Assembly (NCBI RefSeq): GCF_954871325.1
Contig: NC_088776.1
Span: 37,682,508 to 37,746,507 of the forward strand
Source: Gordionus sp. m RMFG-2023
Taxonomy: Eukaryota; Nematomorpha; Gordioida; Chordodea; Parachordodidae
Length of the DNA stretch: 64,000 nucleotides
Direction of reading: 5' to 3'
How positions within the stretch are numbered: the first letter of the stretch is position 1; each line of letters begins with the position of its first letter. The notes under the pieces are model-generated. The model worked only from the letters and a program-made list of their open reading frames with translations, was not told the origin of the DNA and searched no databases. This document shows, in pieces, positions 11,609 through 24,800 of the stretch. Position numbers and translations under genes: made by a program.

Positions 11609-12243
11609 TTTATAAAAATTAAAATAAGAATATTCAAAATGCTTAATTAGATTCAATTATTAGTTATTTAATAAAAGATACGTAAATATTTAATTGTATT
11701 TATTATTTTATATTACCTTTCAGTTATTAAACTTTGAATGAACTTATTATTATGGTCATATTTAAATATTATTTATATACTTAATAAATACCAGAGACCT
11801 GCAGGCCCGGCCCTAAACCCGGCCCGGCCTAAAAAAAAATTTTTTAAACATATTCGGGCCGGGCCGGGCCGGGCCTAAAAAATTTTTTTTTAAATATATC
11901 CGGGCCGCTAAGATTGTTAAACCCGGGCCGGGCCTTAATATTTTTTATAAAAATTTTTACATTATGGTTTGGTCATTGGCGTACGCAGGGGGGGGAGGGC
12001 AGGGGGACAAATTCCCCCCCCCCAAAGCCAAAATGCAGATGCCGGACATATTTTTCAAAAATATTATTTTTTATATTTTATTATAATTATTCATATCTAT
12101 ATCTTTTTAAATTTTTATATTATTACCTTTTTCATTTACTAATTTACTTTATCAATTAATTTCGTTTTCAAGTTTTCCTTGTGGCGTAATATTTATCTAT
12201 TATTTTTAAATTTCCCGGTATTATAATTTTCAAATTTCTAGTC

Positions 12244-12936
12244 ATGGATATTAGACTTTTTTTAAAAACGCTGAAGGTGAAAATCATGCCAAAAAGCAAA
12301 AAAGTACAGTATGATAATTTAATAAACAAAAGCTGTGAACTGATGATTTCCTCAAAAGAATCAATTCAAAAGGGGGATATGATTCCCATTTCATCAATAA
12401 TTGATAAAAATAGGGTTAAAATTGCAAAAGAAAATAGAGGCAAGATAAAACTAACTATTGATGCTATTTTATATTGTGGCTTGCAAAGCCTAGCACTTCG
12501 TGGCCACAAGGATTCAGGAAGCTTAAATTTTAATAATAATGATAACGAAGGTAATTTCCGTGGACTTTTAACATTTAAAGCATTAGGAGATCCTGTATTA
12601 ATGGAGAGCCTCATTAGTACCAATAAAAATGCTACTTATCTCAGCCCTAGGATATAAAATGAGATAATTGATATTTGCAACAATATCATTTTAGAAAAAT
12701 TGATTGTTGAAATCAATTCTGCCCCATGCTTCTCAATTTTGGCAGATGAGACCACGGACATTGCTGGCATTGAGCAGATGTCGTTGTGTGCGCGATATGT
12801 AGATACTCATAAAAACATTATCAAGGAAAAGTTTCTCCAATTTATTCCTGTTTCAAGGATGACTGGGTCTGCTTTAGCTGATGTAATATTTGTGAATCTT
12901 AAAAAATTAAAAGTAATAATTAATCTTATTATATAA
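12244..12936 (+). pseudogene. hAT transposase N-terminal and DUF4371 part
   Basis: The open frame 12244-12657 begins with Met and encodes KVKIMPKSKKVQYDNLINKS, then IDAILYCGLQSLALRGHKDS, then FRGLLTFKALGDPVL. The second piece, 12658-12936, encodes NEIIDICNNIILEKLIVEIN, then FSILADETTDIAGIEQMSLC and a VDTHKNIIKEKFLQFIPV stretch. The LALRGH and SILADETTD motifs are the usual landmarks of ZMYM1/DUF4371-type hAT transposases, and the Asp of ADETTD is the first catalytic acidic residue in that family. A stop at 12655 separates the pieces. At 12975-13110, degraded frames still show GYDGARAMSGQFNGLQ and HCAAHSLNLA, the second catalytic region. Confidence 0.8.
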
Positions 12937-13386
12937 TTATTTTAAAAAATATAGCTAAATATAAATATAATTACGTGGGCAAGGGTATGATGGAGCACGT
13001 GCAATGAGTGGACAATTCAATGGGCTTCAGGCATTTATTTAAAAAAAATGCCCAACAGCTATATATGTCCACTGTGCTGCCCATTCACTCAACTTAGCAA
13101 TATCGGATTCATGTTCTTTACCATTGATATCAAATTGCTTAGGTTTTTAATTATTAAATTAAATTTTTTATATTTATATCAGGTAAAATATCTAGCATCT
13201 TCAAGATGTTTAGATATCCCAAGCGTCAAAATATTTTGAACAGAATTATATCTGAAACTCCTTGCCCAACAAGGAGAAAAAAATTGCAAAAAGTTGTCCA
13301 ACAAAATGGAGTCTTCGACATCAAGCAGTAACAGCTTTTATCGAGTTAGAAGAGCCGATTATTAATGCTCTTATAGAAATATCACA

Positions 13387-14271
13387 ATGTCTGAAAAAGA
13401 TATTTCTTCAGAAGCAAGCAAGTTACTGGATTTAATACTTATACCAAATTTTTTTTTCGCATTAGAATGTATTAATAAATTATTTAATTATACAACTATT
13501 TTATGTAATACTTTTCAAAAACCTGAAATTGATTTGATTGAGATAATGAGAATAGCAGAGACAATTTTATTAGAACTCAAAGAAATTAGAGCTAATGCTG
13601 ATGAGGAATTTCATATTTTATATGATAATGTTGAATCAAAAGCAAAGCTACACGAGTTCAATATTTGTCTCCCTCGACTTACAGTAAGGCAAACTTATCG
13701 TCCAAATATTAATATAGGGTCAATAGAAGAATATTATAAAATAAATGTCTTTATACCTCTTTTGGATACATTTATAACCCAAGTAAATGAAAGGTATTTA
13801 ATTTATCAAGAAACACTTATCAATCTGCAGATATTACTTCCGCAAAAGCCCTCTGAACCTTTTTCAGATGGTGATAGAAAAAAAATAAAATATTTGGAAA
13901 ATTTTTATCATGAAGACATTAATGTATCTCATGATGCTTTATTAGCTGAATGCCAACTATGGTATAAAAGATTAACTATGGTTGATATAGTCCCAAAAAA
14001 TGCTATGATGCATCATTTCAAACATCTTTTAGATTATTTTCCCAATATATTGAAATTATTATATATATTAGCAACTCTTCCCATTAGTACTGCAACTAAT
14101 GAGAGAACATTCTCTTCTTTAAGAAGATTAAAAACGTACCTAAGAAGTACAACTTCTGAAAGTAGGTTGAATGGTCTGGCCCTTTTGAATATTCATAGGC
14201 ATTTGACGCCAAACACGGATGAGATAATTGAAAAATTAGCTCCCTCCCAACGAAGATTGGATTTTACATAA
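13387..14271 (+). CDS. hAT transposase C-terminal part, 294 codons open
   Basis: A long undisturbed frame from ATG 13387 to TAA 14271. It includes EIMRIAETILLELKEIRANA, FNICLPRLTVRQTYRPNINI, then YYKINVFIPLLDTFITQVNE. It ends with the hAT dimerisation region: NILKLLYILATLPISTATNE followed by RTFSSLRRLKTYLRSTTSES and RLNGLALLNIHR. The ATG is probably internal to the original protein, because upstream coding continues in other frames to about 13250. In this family the C-terminus mediates transposase multimerisation in the nucleus. The element is unlikely to be active given the breaks upstream. Confidence 0.8.
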   Translation: MSEKDISSEASKLLDLILIPNFFFALECINKLFNYTTILCNTFQKPEIDLIEIMRIAETILLELKEIRANADEEFHILYDNVESKAKLHEFNICLPRLTVRQTYRPNINIGSIEEYYKINVFIPLLDTFITQVNERYLIYQETLINLQILLPQKPSEPFSDGDRKKIKYLENFYHEDINVSHDALLAECQLWYKRLTMVDIVPKNAMMHHFKHLLDYFPNILKLLYILATLPISTATNERTFSSLRRLKTYLRSTTSESRLNGLALLNIHRHLTPNTDEIIEKLAPSQRRLDFT

Positions 14272-14867
14272 TAAAAATATAATGTTTCTATAATATTTTT
14301 TGTGCTATCATTTTTTAATGCCTTATATATTTTTCTTTTACATAAAAAATATAATTATTCATATTTCCAACATTTAGATTTTTTATACTTTATATATAAA
14401 TTTTAAAAGCTCAAAAAAATTTAAATTTCTATTATGGATTATTTATTTTATAGTCATCATATCCTGGTTATATCCACTTAATATTTTATAATTCAGATTT
14501 ATTTAAAGTATTTATATGCCGCCGGTTATATTCGTTTAATATTTTTTAAATCAAATTTATTTTTATATATCGGTTTCTATATTTAATTTTTTATAATTCA
14601 TATTAATTTAAATTTGTATATTAGAAATAGTTATTAGTCCTAATAATTGTATGCTTGATATTTTTAAATAACAATAATTTAATTTTAAAAAATTTTAATT
14701 ATCCCCCCCCCCCACACCAAATTCCTGCGTACGCTACTGAGTTTGGTTATAAGATTATATTATATTATAGTTATGGTTAATATAATATTCGGTGATGGTT
14801 AACACTACCTAACACCCACAGATCGATCTAATTATTAATTTCCTGCAAATTTATTCAAAGTATTAAC

Positions 14868-15036
14868 ATATTTTTTTATAATTCATATCTAAATTTTTAC
14901 AACATATTTTACCGAAACAATCAAATAAAGGAATATCTTAAATAAGCCCCAATATTCAAGTGTTATTAATATATTTTTTTATAATTCATATCTAAATTTT
15001 TAGAATATATTTTACCAAAACAATCAAATAAAGGAA
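14868..15036. repeat. Two-copy direct repeat, ~100-bp spacing
   Basis: The segment TTTTTTTATAATTCATATC, then ATTTTACC-AAACAATC and AAATAAAGGAATATC occurs at 14868-14939 and again at 14964-15039. It lies inside the GGCCCGG-type hAT. Function unknown. Confidence 0.7.
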
Positions 15037-15214
15037 TATCACTTCTTGAAGTTTGTAATACCTTTCAAAGCGAAAAAATAGAAATAAAATTGATTTTACT
15101 TAATATAAAACATTTTTTAATTGAAAAATTTGTTTTACACAAGTATCCTTTTATTTCTCTTTTTCTCTGTCCCAAATTCAAGCAATTAGGTAATAGTCAG
15201 GGACAGATCGCAAG

Positions 15215-15610
15215 ATGACGGAAAACTATATAAAAGATTATATTAAATTACAAGAGGCTCAGGAAGTAAATGAAATACCATCGACCAGTCAAATTACGAC
15301 TGTTGTTAAACAAATTGAATCGTTTTATGACAAATGGGGCGATGGTAATTCTGGTAATATGTCAATACCCGATGATGAATATTATAATTACATAAATAAA
15401 AAAATAGATGAAACATTTAAGGTGGATAATTTGTTAGAGTGGTGGGCGGCTCATCAAAGCGAATTTCCAATTTTAGCAAAATTGGCAATTCCTGCTTCAA
15501 GTGCAAGCTGTGAGCGGAATTTTTCCACTATGAGAATTCTTGAAGAAAGAAGAAGTAATCTTCAACCTGAAAAGGTAGATATGCTTCTCTTTCTTCATGA
15601 TAATTTGTGA
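15215..15610 (+). CDS. hAT transposase C-terminal dimerisation domain, 131 codons
   Basis: The open frame from ATG 15215 to TGA 15610 contains LLEWWAAHQSEFPILAKLA, then IPASSASCERNFSTMRILEE and NLQPEKVDMLLFLHDNL. The WW...FP.L..LA, IPASSASCERNFS and L-F-L-H-D-N landmarks are the conserved hAT C-terminal dimerisation region. The frame has no break but represents only the end of a transposase (typically ~600 residues). It lies between the two GGCCCGG-type ends, so it most likely belongs to that element. It is distinct in sequence from the ZMYM1-like hAT nested nearby. Confidence 0.8.
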   Translation: MTENYIKDYIKLQEAQEVNEIPSTSQITTVVKQIESFYDKWGDGNSGNMSIPDDEYYNYINKKIDETFKVDNLLEWWAAHQSEFPILAKLAIPASSASCERNFSTMRILEERRSNLQPEKVDMLLFLHDNL

Positions 15611-15888
15611 ATTTTTAATATCTTTCTTGAGTATAGGGTTTCGTCAATCATGTTGGTTTTTTACTTTGCAAACTGTCAAATATTTATTGCATTTATTATA
15701 TTTACCTTGAGTCATGAAAGTTTTTAATCCAACATTATTCATTATTTTTTTTTTACAATATTATATAATACAATTATCTTCGTTTGTTAAAAATTTATAT
15801 TATAAAATAAATTATATTAATATTGTGCAATTAGATTATATTTTCAAAATACTATTTATTATACATGCATTTTTTTAAATAGCGATAA

Positions 15889-18800
15889 TATATTTTAAAA
15901 ATATCGTGATTTGACCGATAACCGATTTGAAACCGAAATACTATCTTGCTGGCGTTATACATAGAAAATTCTTCATTTTTGGTTTATACGTGAAGTATAA
16001 CGTGTTAAGCATTTTCCTAATTAATTTTTTGAAAATATTATGATTTGACCGAATGCCGAGCTTAAAACCGACCACTTATTAAATATTCGATCTACCAAAT
16101 TTGGTAGTAATACTAATTGGAAATAGTTCATTTTTGATTGGTTTATCTATAAATACGTGCAAATCATTTTCCCAAAAAATATTTTAAAAATATCGTGATT
16201 TGACCGATAACCGATTTGAAACCGAAATACTGTCTTGCTGGCGTTATACATAGAAAATTCTTCATTTTTGGTTTATACGTGAACAATAACGTGTTAAGCA
16301 TTTTCCTAATTAATTTTTTGAAAATATTATGATTTGACCGAATGCCGAGCTTAAAACCGACCACTTATAAATATTCGATCTACCAAATTTGGTAGTAATA
16401 CTATTTGGAAATAGTTCATTTTTGGTTAGTTTATCTATAAATACGTGCAAATCATCATCCCAAGAAATATTTTAAAAATATCGTGATTTGACCGATAACC
16501 GATTTGAAGCCGAAATACTGTCTTGCTGGCGTTATACATAGAAAATTATTCATTTTTGGTTTATACATGACAATAACGTGTTAAGCATTATATTAATTAA
16601 TTATTTGAAAATATTATGATTTGACCGAATGCCGAGCTTAAACCCGACCACTTACTAAATATTCGATCTACCAAATTTGGTAGTAATATTATTTGGAAAA
16701 TGTTCATTTTTGGTTAGTTTATCTATAAATACGTGCAAATCATTATATCAAGAAATATTTTAAAAATATCGTGTGACCGATAACCGATTTGAAACCGAAA
16801 TACTTTCTTGCTGGCGTTATACATGAAAAATTCTTCATTTTTGGTTTATACGTGAACAATAACGTGTTAAGCATTATCCTAATTAATATTTTGAACATAT
16901 TATGATTTGACCGAATGCCGAGCTTAAAACCGACCACTTACTAAATATTCGATCTACCAAATTTGGTAGTAATACTACTTGGAAAATGTTCATTTTTGTT
17001 AAATTTATCTATAAATACGTGCAAATCATTATCCCAAAAAATATTTTAAAAATATCGTGATTTGACCGATAACCGATTTGAAACCGAAATACTGTCTTGC
17101 TGGCGTTATACATGGAAAATTCTTCATTTTTGGTTTATACGTGAAGAATAACGTGTTAAGCATTTTCCTAATTAATTTTTTGGAAATATTATGATTTGAC
17201 CGAATGCCGAGCTTAAAACCAACCACTTACTTATTCGATCTACCAAATTTGGTAGTAATATTATTTGGAAAATGTTTTTTTTTGGTTTATCTATCTATAA
17301 ATACGTGCAAATCATTATCCCAAAAAATATTTTAAAAATATCGTGATTTGACCGATAACCGATTTGAAACCGAAATACTGTCTTGCTGGCGTTATACATA
17401 GAAAATTCTTCATTTTTGGTTTATACGTGAAGAATAACGTGTTAAGCATTTTCCTAATTAATTTTTTGGAAATATTATGATTTGACCGAATGCCGAGCTT
17501 AAAACCAACCACTTACTTATTCGATCTACCAAATTTGGTAGTAATACTATTTGGAAATAGTTCATTTTTGGTTAGTTTATCTATAAATACGTGCAAATCA
17601 TCATCCCAAGAAATATTTTAAAAATATCGTGATTTGACCGATAACCGATTTGAAACCGAAATACTGTCTTGCTGGCGTTATACATAGAAAATTCTTCATT
17701 TTTGGTTTATACGTGAATAATAACGTGTTAAGCATTTTCCTAATTAATTTTTTGGAAATATTATGATTTGACCGAATGCCGAGCTTAAAACCGATCACTT
17801 ACTAAATATTCGATCTACCAAATTTGGTAGTAATATTATTTGGAAAATGTTCACTTTGTTAGATCTATAATACGTGCAGATCATTATCCCAAAATATTGG
17901 TAGTAATATCGTGATTTGACCGATAACCGATGTTGAACCGAAATACTGTCTTGCTGGCGTTAGTACATGAAAATTCTATAAATACGTGCAAATCATTATC
18001 CCAAGAAATATTTTAAAAATATCGTGATTTGACCGATAACCGATTTGAAACCGAAATACTGTCTTGCTGGCGTTATACATAGAAAATTTTTCATTTTTGG
18101 TTTATACGTGAACATTAACGTGTTAAGCATTTTCCTAATTAATTTTTTGAAAATATTATGATTTGACCGAATGCCGAGCTTAAAACATACCACTTATAAA
18201 TATTCGATCTACCAAATTTGGTAGTAATACTATTTGGAAATAGTTCATTTTTGGTTAGTTTATCTATAAATACGTGAAAATCATCATCCCAAGAAATATT
18301 TTAAAAATATCGTGATTTGACCGATAACCGATTTGAAACCGAAATACTGTCTTGCTGGCGTTATACATGGAAAATTCTTCATTTTTGGTTTATAAGTGAA
18401 CAAAAACGTGTTAAGCATTATCCTAATTAATATTTTGAACATATTATGATTTCACCGAATGCTGAGCTTAAAATCGACCACTTACTAAATATTCGATCTA
18501 CCAAATTTGGTAGTAATATTATTAGGAAAATGTTCCATTTTGGTTGGTTTATCTATAAATACGTGCAAATCATCATCCCAAGAAATATTTTAAAAATATC
18601 GTGATTTGACCGATAACCGATTTGAAACCGAAATACTGTCTTGCTAACTATATACATAGAAAATTCTTCATTTTTGGTTTATACGTGAACAATAACGTGT
18701 TAAGCATTATCATAATTAATTTTTTGAAAATATTATGATTTGACCGAATGCCGAGCTTAAAACCGACCACTTATAAATATTCGATCTACCAAATTTGGTA

Positions 18801-21800
18801 GTAATACTATTTGGAAATAGTTCATTTTTGGTTAGTTTATCTATAAATACGTGCAAATCATCATCCCAAGAAATATTTTAAAAATATCGTGATTTGACCG
18901 ATAACCGATTTGAAACCGAAATACTGTCTTGCTGGCTATATACATAGAAAATTCTTCATTTTTGGTTTATACGTGAACATTAACGTGTTAAGCATTTTCC
19001 TAATTAATTTTTTGAAAATATTATGATTTGACCGAATGCCGAGCTTAAAACCGACCACTTATAAATATTCGATCTACCAAATTTGGTAGTAATACTATTT
19101 GGAAATAGTTCATTTTTGGTTAGTTTATCTATAAATACGTGCAAATCATCATCCCAAGAAATATTTTAAAAATATCGTGATTTGACCGATAACCGATTTG
19201 AAACCGAAATACTGTCTTGCTGGCGTATATACATAGAAAATTCTTCATTTTTGGTTTATACGTGAACAATAACGTGTTAAGCATTTTCTAATTAATTTTT
19301 GAAAATATCATGATTTGACCGATATACCGATTTGAAACCGAAATACTGTCTTGCTGGCTATATACATAGAAAATTCTTCATTTTTGGTTTATACGTGAAC
19401 AATAACGTGTTAAGCATTTTCCTAATTAATTTATTTGAAAATATTATGATTTGACCGAATGCCGAGCTTAAAACCGACCACTTATTAAATATTCGATCTA
19501 CCAAATTTGGTAGTAATACTAATTAGGAAATATGTTCCATTTTTGATTGGTTTATCTATAAATACGTGCAAATCATTTTCCCAAAAAATATTTTAAAAAT
19601 ATCGTGATTTGACCGATAACCGATTTGAAACCGAAATACTGTCTTGCTGGCGTATATACATAGAAAATTCTTCATTTTTGGTTTATACGTGAACAATAAC
19701 GTGTTAAGCATTTTCCTAATTAATTTTTTGAAAATATTATGATTTGACCGAATGCCGAGCTTAAAACCGACCACTTATAAATATTCGATCTACCAAATTT
19801 GGTAGTAATACTATTTGGAAATAGTTCATTTTTGGTTAGTTTATCTATAAATACGTGCAAATCATCATCCCAAGAAATATTTTAAAAATATCGTGATTTG
19901 ACCGATAACCGATTTGAAGCCGAAATACTGTCTTGCTGGCGTTATACATAGAAAATTATTCATTTTTGGTTTATACATGACAATAACGTGTTAAGCATTA
20001 TATTAATTAATTATTTGAAAATATTATGATTTGACCGAATGCCGAGCTTAAACCCGACCACTTACTAAATATTCGATCTACCAAATTTGGTAGTAATATT
20101 ATTTGGAAAATGTTCATTTTTGGTTAGTTTATCTATAAATACGTGCAAATCATTATATCAAGAAATATTTTAAAAATATCGTGTGACCGATAACCGATTT
20201 GAAACCGAAATACTTTCTTGCTGGCGTTATACATGAAAAATTCTTCATTTTTGGTTTATACGTGAACAATAACGTGTTAAGCATTATCCTAATTAATATT
20301 TTGAACATATTATGATTTGACCGAATGCCGAGCTTAAAACCGACCACTTACTAAATATTCGATCTACCAAATTTGGTAGTAATACTACTTGGAAAATGTT
20401 CATTTTTGTTAAATTTATCTATAAATACGTGCAAATCATTATCCCAAAAAATATTTTAAAAATATCGTGATTTGACCGATAACCGATTTGAAACCGAAAT
20501 ACTGTCTTGCTGGCGTTATACATGGAAAATTCTTCATTTTTGGTTTATACGTGAAGAATAACGTGTTAAGCATTTTCCTAATTAATTTTTTGGAAATATT
20601 ATGATTTGACCGAATGCCGAGCTTAAAACCAACCACTTACTTATTCGATCTACCAAATTTGGTAGTAATATTATTTGGAAAATGTTTTTTTTTGGTTTAT
20701 CTATCTATAAATACGTGCAAATCATTATCCCAAAAAATATTTTAAAAATATCGTGATTTGACCGATAACCGATTTGAAACCGAAATACTGTCTTGCTGGC
20801 GTTATACATAGAAAATTCTTCATTTTTGGTTTATACGTGAAGAATAACGTGTTAAGCATTTTCCTAATTAATTTTTTGGAAATATTATGATTTGACCGAA
20901 TGCCGAGCTTAAAACCAACCACTTACTTATTCGATCTACCAAATTTGGTAGTAATACTATTTGGAAATAGTTCATTTTTGGTTAGTTTATCTATAAATAC
21001 GTGCAAATCATCATCCCAAGAAATATTTTAAAAATATCGTGATTTGACCGATAACCGATTTGAAACCGAAATACTGTCTTGCTGGCGTTATACATAGAAA
21101 ATTCTTCATTTTTGGTTTATACGTGAATAATAACGTGTTAAGCATTTTCCTAATTAATTTTTTGGAAATATTATGATTTGACCGAATGCCGAGCTTAAAA
21201 CCGATCACTTACTAAATATTCGATCTACCAAATTTGGTAGTAATATTATTTGGAAAATGTTTTTTTTTGGTTAGTTTATCTATAAATACGTGCAAATCAT
21301 CATCCCAAGAAATATTTTAAAAATATCGTGATTTGACCGATAACCGATTTGAAGCCGAAATACTGTCTTGCTGGCGTTATACATAGAAAATTATTCATTT
21401 TTGGTTTATACATGACAATAACGTGTTAAGCATTATCCTAATTAATTATTTGAAAATATTATGATTTGACCGAATGCCGAGCTTATACCCGACCACTTAC
21501 TAAATATTCGATCTACCAAATTTGGTAGTAATATTATTTGGAAAATGTTCATTTTTGGTTAGTTTATCTATAAATACGTGCAAATCATTATCCCAAGAAA
21601 TATTTTAAAAATATCGTGATTTGACCGATAACCGATTTGAAACCGAAATACTGTCTTGCTGGCGTTATACATAGAAAATTTTTCATTTTTGGTTTATACG
21701 TGAACATTAACGTGTTAAGCATTTTCCTAATTAATTTTTTGAAAATATTATGATTTGACCGAATGCCGAGCTTAAAACATACCACTTATAAATATTCGAT

Positions 21801-24800
21801 CTACCAAATTTGGTAGTAATACTATTTGGAAATAGTTCATTTTTGGTTAGTTTATCTATAAATACGTGAAAATCATCATCCCAAGAAATATTTTAAAAAT
21901 ATCGTGATTTGACCGATAACCGATTTGAAACCGAAATACTGTCTTGCTGGCGTTATACATGGAAAATTCTTCATTTTTGGTTTATAAGTGAACAAAAACG
22001 TGTTAAGCATTATCCTAATTAATATTTTGAACATATTATGATTTCACCGAATGCTGAGCTTAAAATCGACCACTTACTAAATATTCGATCTACCAAATTT
22101 GGTAGTAATATTATTAGGAAAATGTTCCATTTTGGTTGGTTTATCTATAAATACGTGCAAATCATCATCCCAAGAAATATTTTAAAAATATCGTGATTTG
22201 ACCGATAACCGATTTGAAACCGAAATACTGTCTTGCTAACTATATACATAGAAAATTCTTCATTTTTGGTTTATACGTGAACAATAACGTGTTAAGCATT
22301 ATCATAATTAATTTTTTGAAAATATTATGATTTGACCGAATGCCGAGCTTAAAACCGACCACTTATAAATATTCGATCTACCAAATTTGGTAGTAATACT
22401 ATTTGGAAATAGTTCATTTTTGGTTAGTTTATCTATAAATACGTGCAAATCATCATCCCAAGAAATATTTTAAAAATATCGTGATTTGACCGATAACCGA
22501 TTTGAAACCGAAATACTGTCTTGCTGGCTATATACATAGAAAATTCTTCATTTTTGGTTTATACGTGAACATTAACGTGTTAAGCATTTTCCTAATTAAT
22601 TTTTTGAAAATATTATGATTTGACCGAATGCCGAGCTTAAAACCGACCACTTATAAATATTCGATCTACCAAATTTGGTAGTAATACTATTTGGAAATAG
22701 TTCATTTTTGGTTAGTTTATCTATAAATACGTGCAAATCATCATCCCAAGAAATATTTTAAAAATATCGTGATTTGACCGATAACCGATTTGAAACCGAA
22801 ATACTGTCTTGCTATTGTTAGTTTATCTATAAATACGTGCAAATCATCATCCCAAGAAATATTTTAAAAATATCGTGATTTGACCGATAACCGATTTGAA
22901 ACCGAAATACTGTCTTGCTGGCTATATACATAGAAAATTCTTCATTTTTGGTTTATACGTGAACAATAACGTGTTAAGCATTTTCCTAATTAATTTAAAT
23001 ATTATGATTTGACCGAATGCCGAGCTTAAAACCGACCACTTATAAATATTCGATCTACCAAATTTGGTAGTAATACTATTTGGAAATAGTTCATTTTTGG
23101 TTAGTTTATCTATAAATACGTGCAAATCATCATCCCAAGAAATATTTTAAAAATATCGTGATTTGACCGATAACCGATTTGAAACCGAAATACTGTCTTG
23201 CTGGCGTTATACATAGAAAATTCTTCATTTTTAGTTTATACGTGAACAATAACGTGTTAAGCATTATCATAATTAATTTTTTGGAAATATTATGATTTGA
23301 CCGAATGCCGAGCTTAAAACCGACCACTTATAAATATTCGATCTACCAAATTTGGTAGTAATACTATTTGTAAATAGTTCATTTTTGGTTTATCTATCTA
23401 TAAATACGTGCAAATCATCATCCCAAAAAATATTTTAAAAATATCGTGATTTGACCGATAACCGATTTGAAACCGAAATACTGTCTTGCTGGCGTTATAC
23501 ATGGAAAATTCTTCATTTTTGGTTTATACGTGAACAATAACGTGTTAAGCATTTTCCTAATTAATTTTTTGGAAATATTATGATTTGACCGAATGCCGAG
23601 CTTAAAACCAACCACTTACTTATTCGATCAACCAAATTTGGTAGTAATATTATTTGGAAAATGTTTTTTTTTGGTTTATCTATCTATAAATACGTGCAAT
23701 CCCAAAAAATATTTTAAAAATATCGTGATTTGACCGATAACCGATTTGAAACCGAAATACTGTCTTGCTGGCGTTATACATAGAAAATTCTTCATTTTTG
23801 GTTTATACGTGAACAATAACGTGTTAAGCATTATCATAATTAATTTTTTGGAAATATTATGATTTGACCGAATGCCGAGCTTAAAACCGACCACTTATAA
23901 ATATTCGATCTACCAAATTTGGTAGTAATACTATTTGGAAATAGTTCATTTTTGGTTAGTTTATCTATAAATACGTGCAAATCATCATCCCAAGAAATAT
24001 TTTAAAAATATCGTGATTTGACCGATAACCGATTTGAAGCCGAAATACTGTCTTGCTGGCGTTATACATAGAAAATTATTCATTTTTGGTTTATACATGA
24101 CAATAACGTGTTAAGCATTATCCTAATTAATTATTTGAAAATATTATGATTTGACCGAATGCCGAGCTTAAACCCGACCACTTACTAAATATTCGATCTA
24201 CCAAATTTGGTAGTAATATTATTTGGAAAATGTTCATTTTTGGTTAGTTTATCTAAAAATACGTGCAAATCATTATCCCAAGAAATATTTTAAAAATATC
24301 GTGATTTGACCGATAACCGATTTGAAACCGAAATACTTTCTTGCTGGCGTTATACATGAAAAATTCTTCATTTTTGGTTTATACGTGAACAATAACGTGT
24401 TAAGCATTATCCTAATTAATATTTTGAACATATTATGATTTGACCGAATGCCGAGCTTAAAACCGACTACTTACTAAATATTCGATCTACCAAATTTGGT
24501 AGTAATACTATTTGGAAAATGTTCATTTTTGTTAAATTTATCTATAAATACGTGCAAATCATTATCCCAAAAAATATTTTAAAAATATCGTGATTTAACC
24601 GATAACCGATTTGAAACCGAAATACTGTCTTGCTGGCGTTATACATGGAAAATTCTTCATTTTTGGTTTATAAGTGAACAAAAACGTGTTAAGCATTATC
24701 CTAATTAATATTTTGAACATATTATGATTTGACCGAATGCCGAGCTTAAAATCGACCACTTACTAAATATTCGATCTACCAAATTTGGTAGTAATATTAT

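Larger units (their letters stand above)
11974..14739 (+). mobile_element. Complete-ended hAT transposon (ZMYM1/DUF4371-like), nested
   Basis: The ends are inverted: CATTGGCGTACGCAGG at 11974 and, on the minus strand from 14739, CAGTAGCGTACGCAGG. The flanks GGTTTGGT (11966-11973) and AGTTTGGT (14740-14747) form an 8-bp target duplication with one mismatch, as expected for hAT. A G-tract and C-tract lie just inside each end. The 2.77-kb interior codes for a ZMYM1-like transposase in several pieces. It is the best-preserved member of a family also present at 1-1608 and in a decayed internal fragment at 39780-40455; 53815-55872 is a related hAT. Confidence 0.9.
11792..15888 (+). mobile_element. 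GGCCCGG-type hAT transposon, left part (split by inversion)
   Basis: It starts CAGAGACCTGCAG followed by GGCCCGG repeats (to ~11940). The 8 bp before it are ATAAATAC (11784-11791). The matching opposite end lies at 44392, where CAGAGACCTGCAG is preceded by GTATTTAT, the exact reverse complement of ATAAATAC. The two ends therefore belong to one insertion now separated by a 29-kb inversion with a breakpoint at 15888/15889. The interior holds a nested hAT (11974-14739) and a transposase C-terminus (15215-15610). Without the nested element, the visible length of both parts is about 1.86 kb, so most of the transposase gene is missing. Confidence 0.8.
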
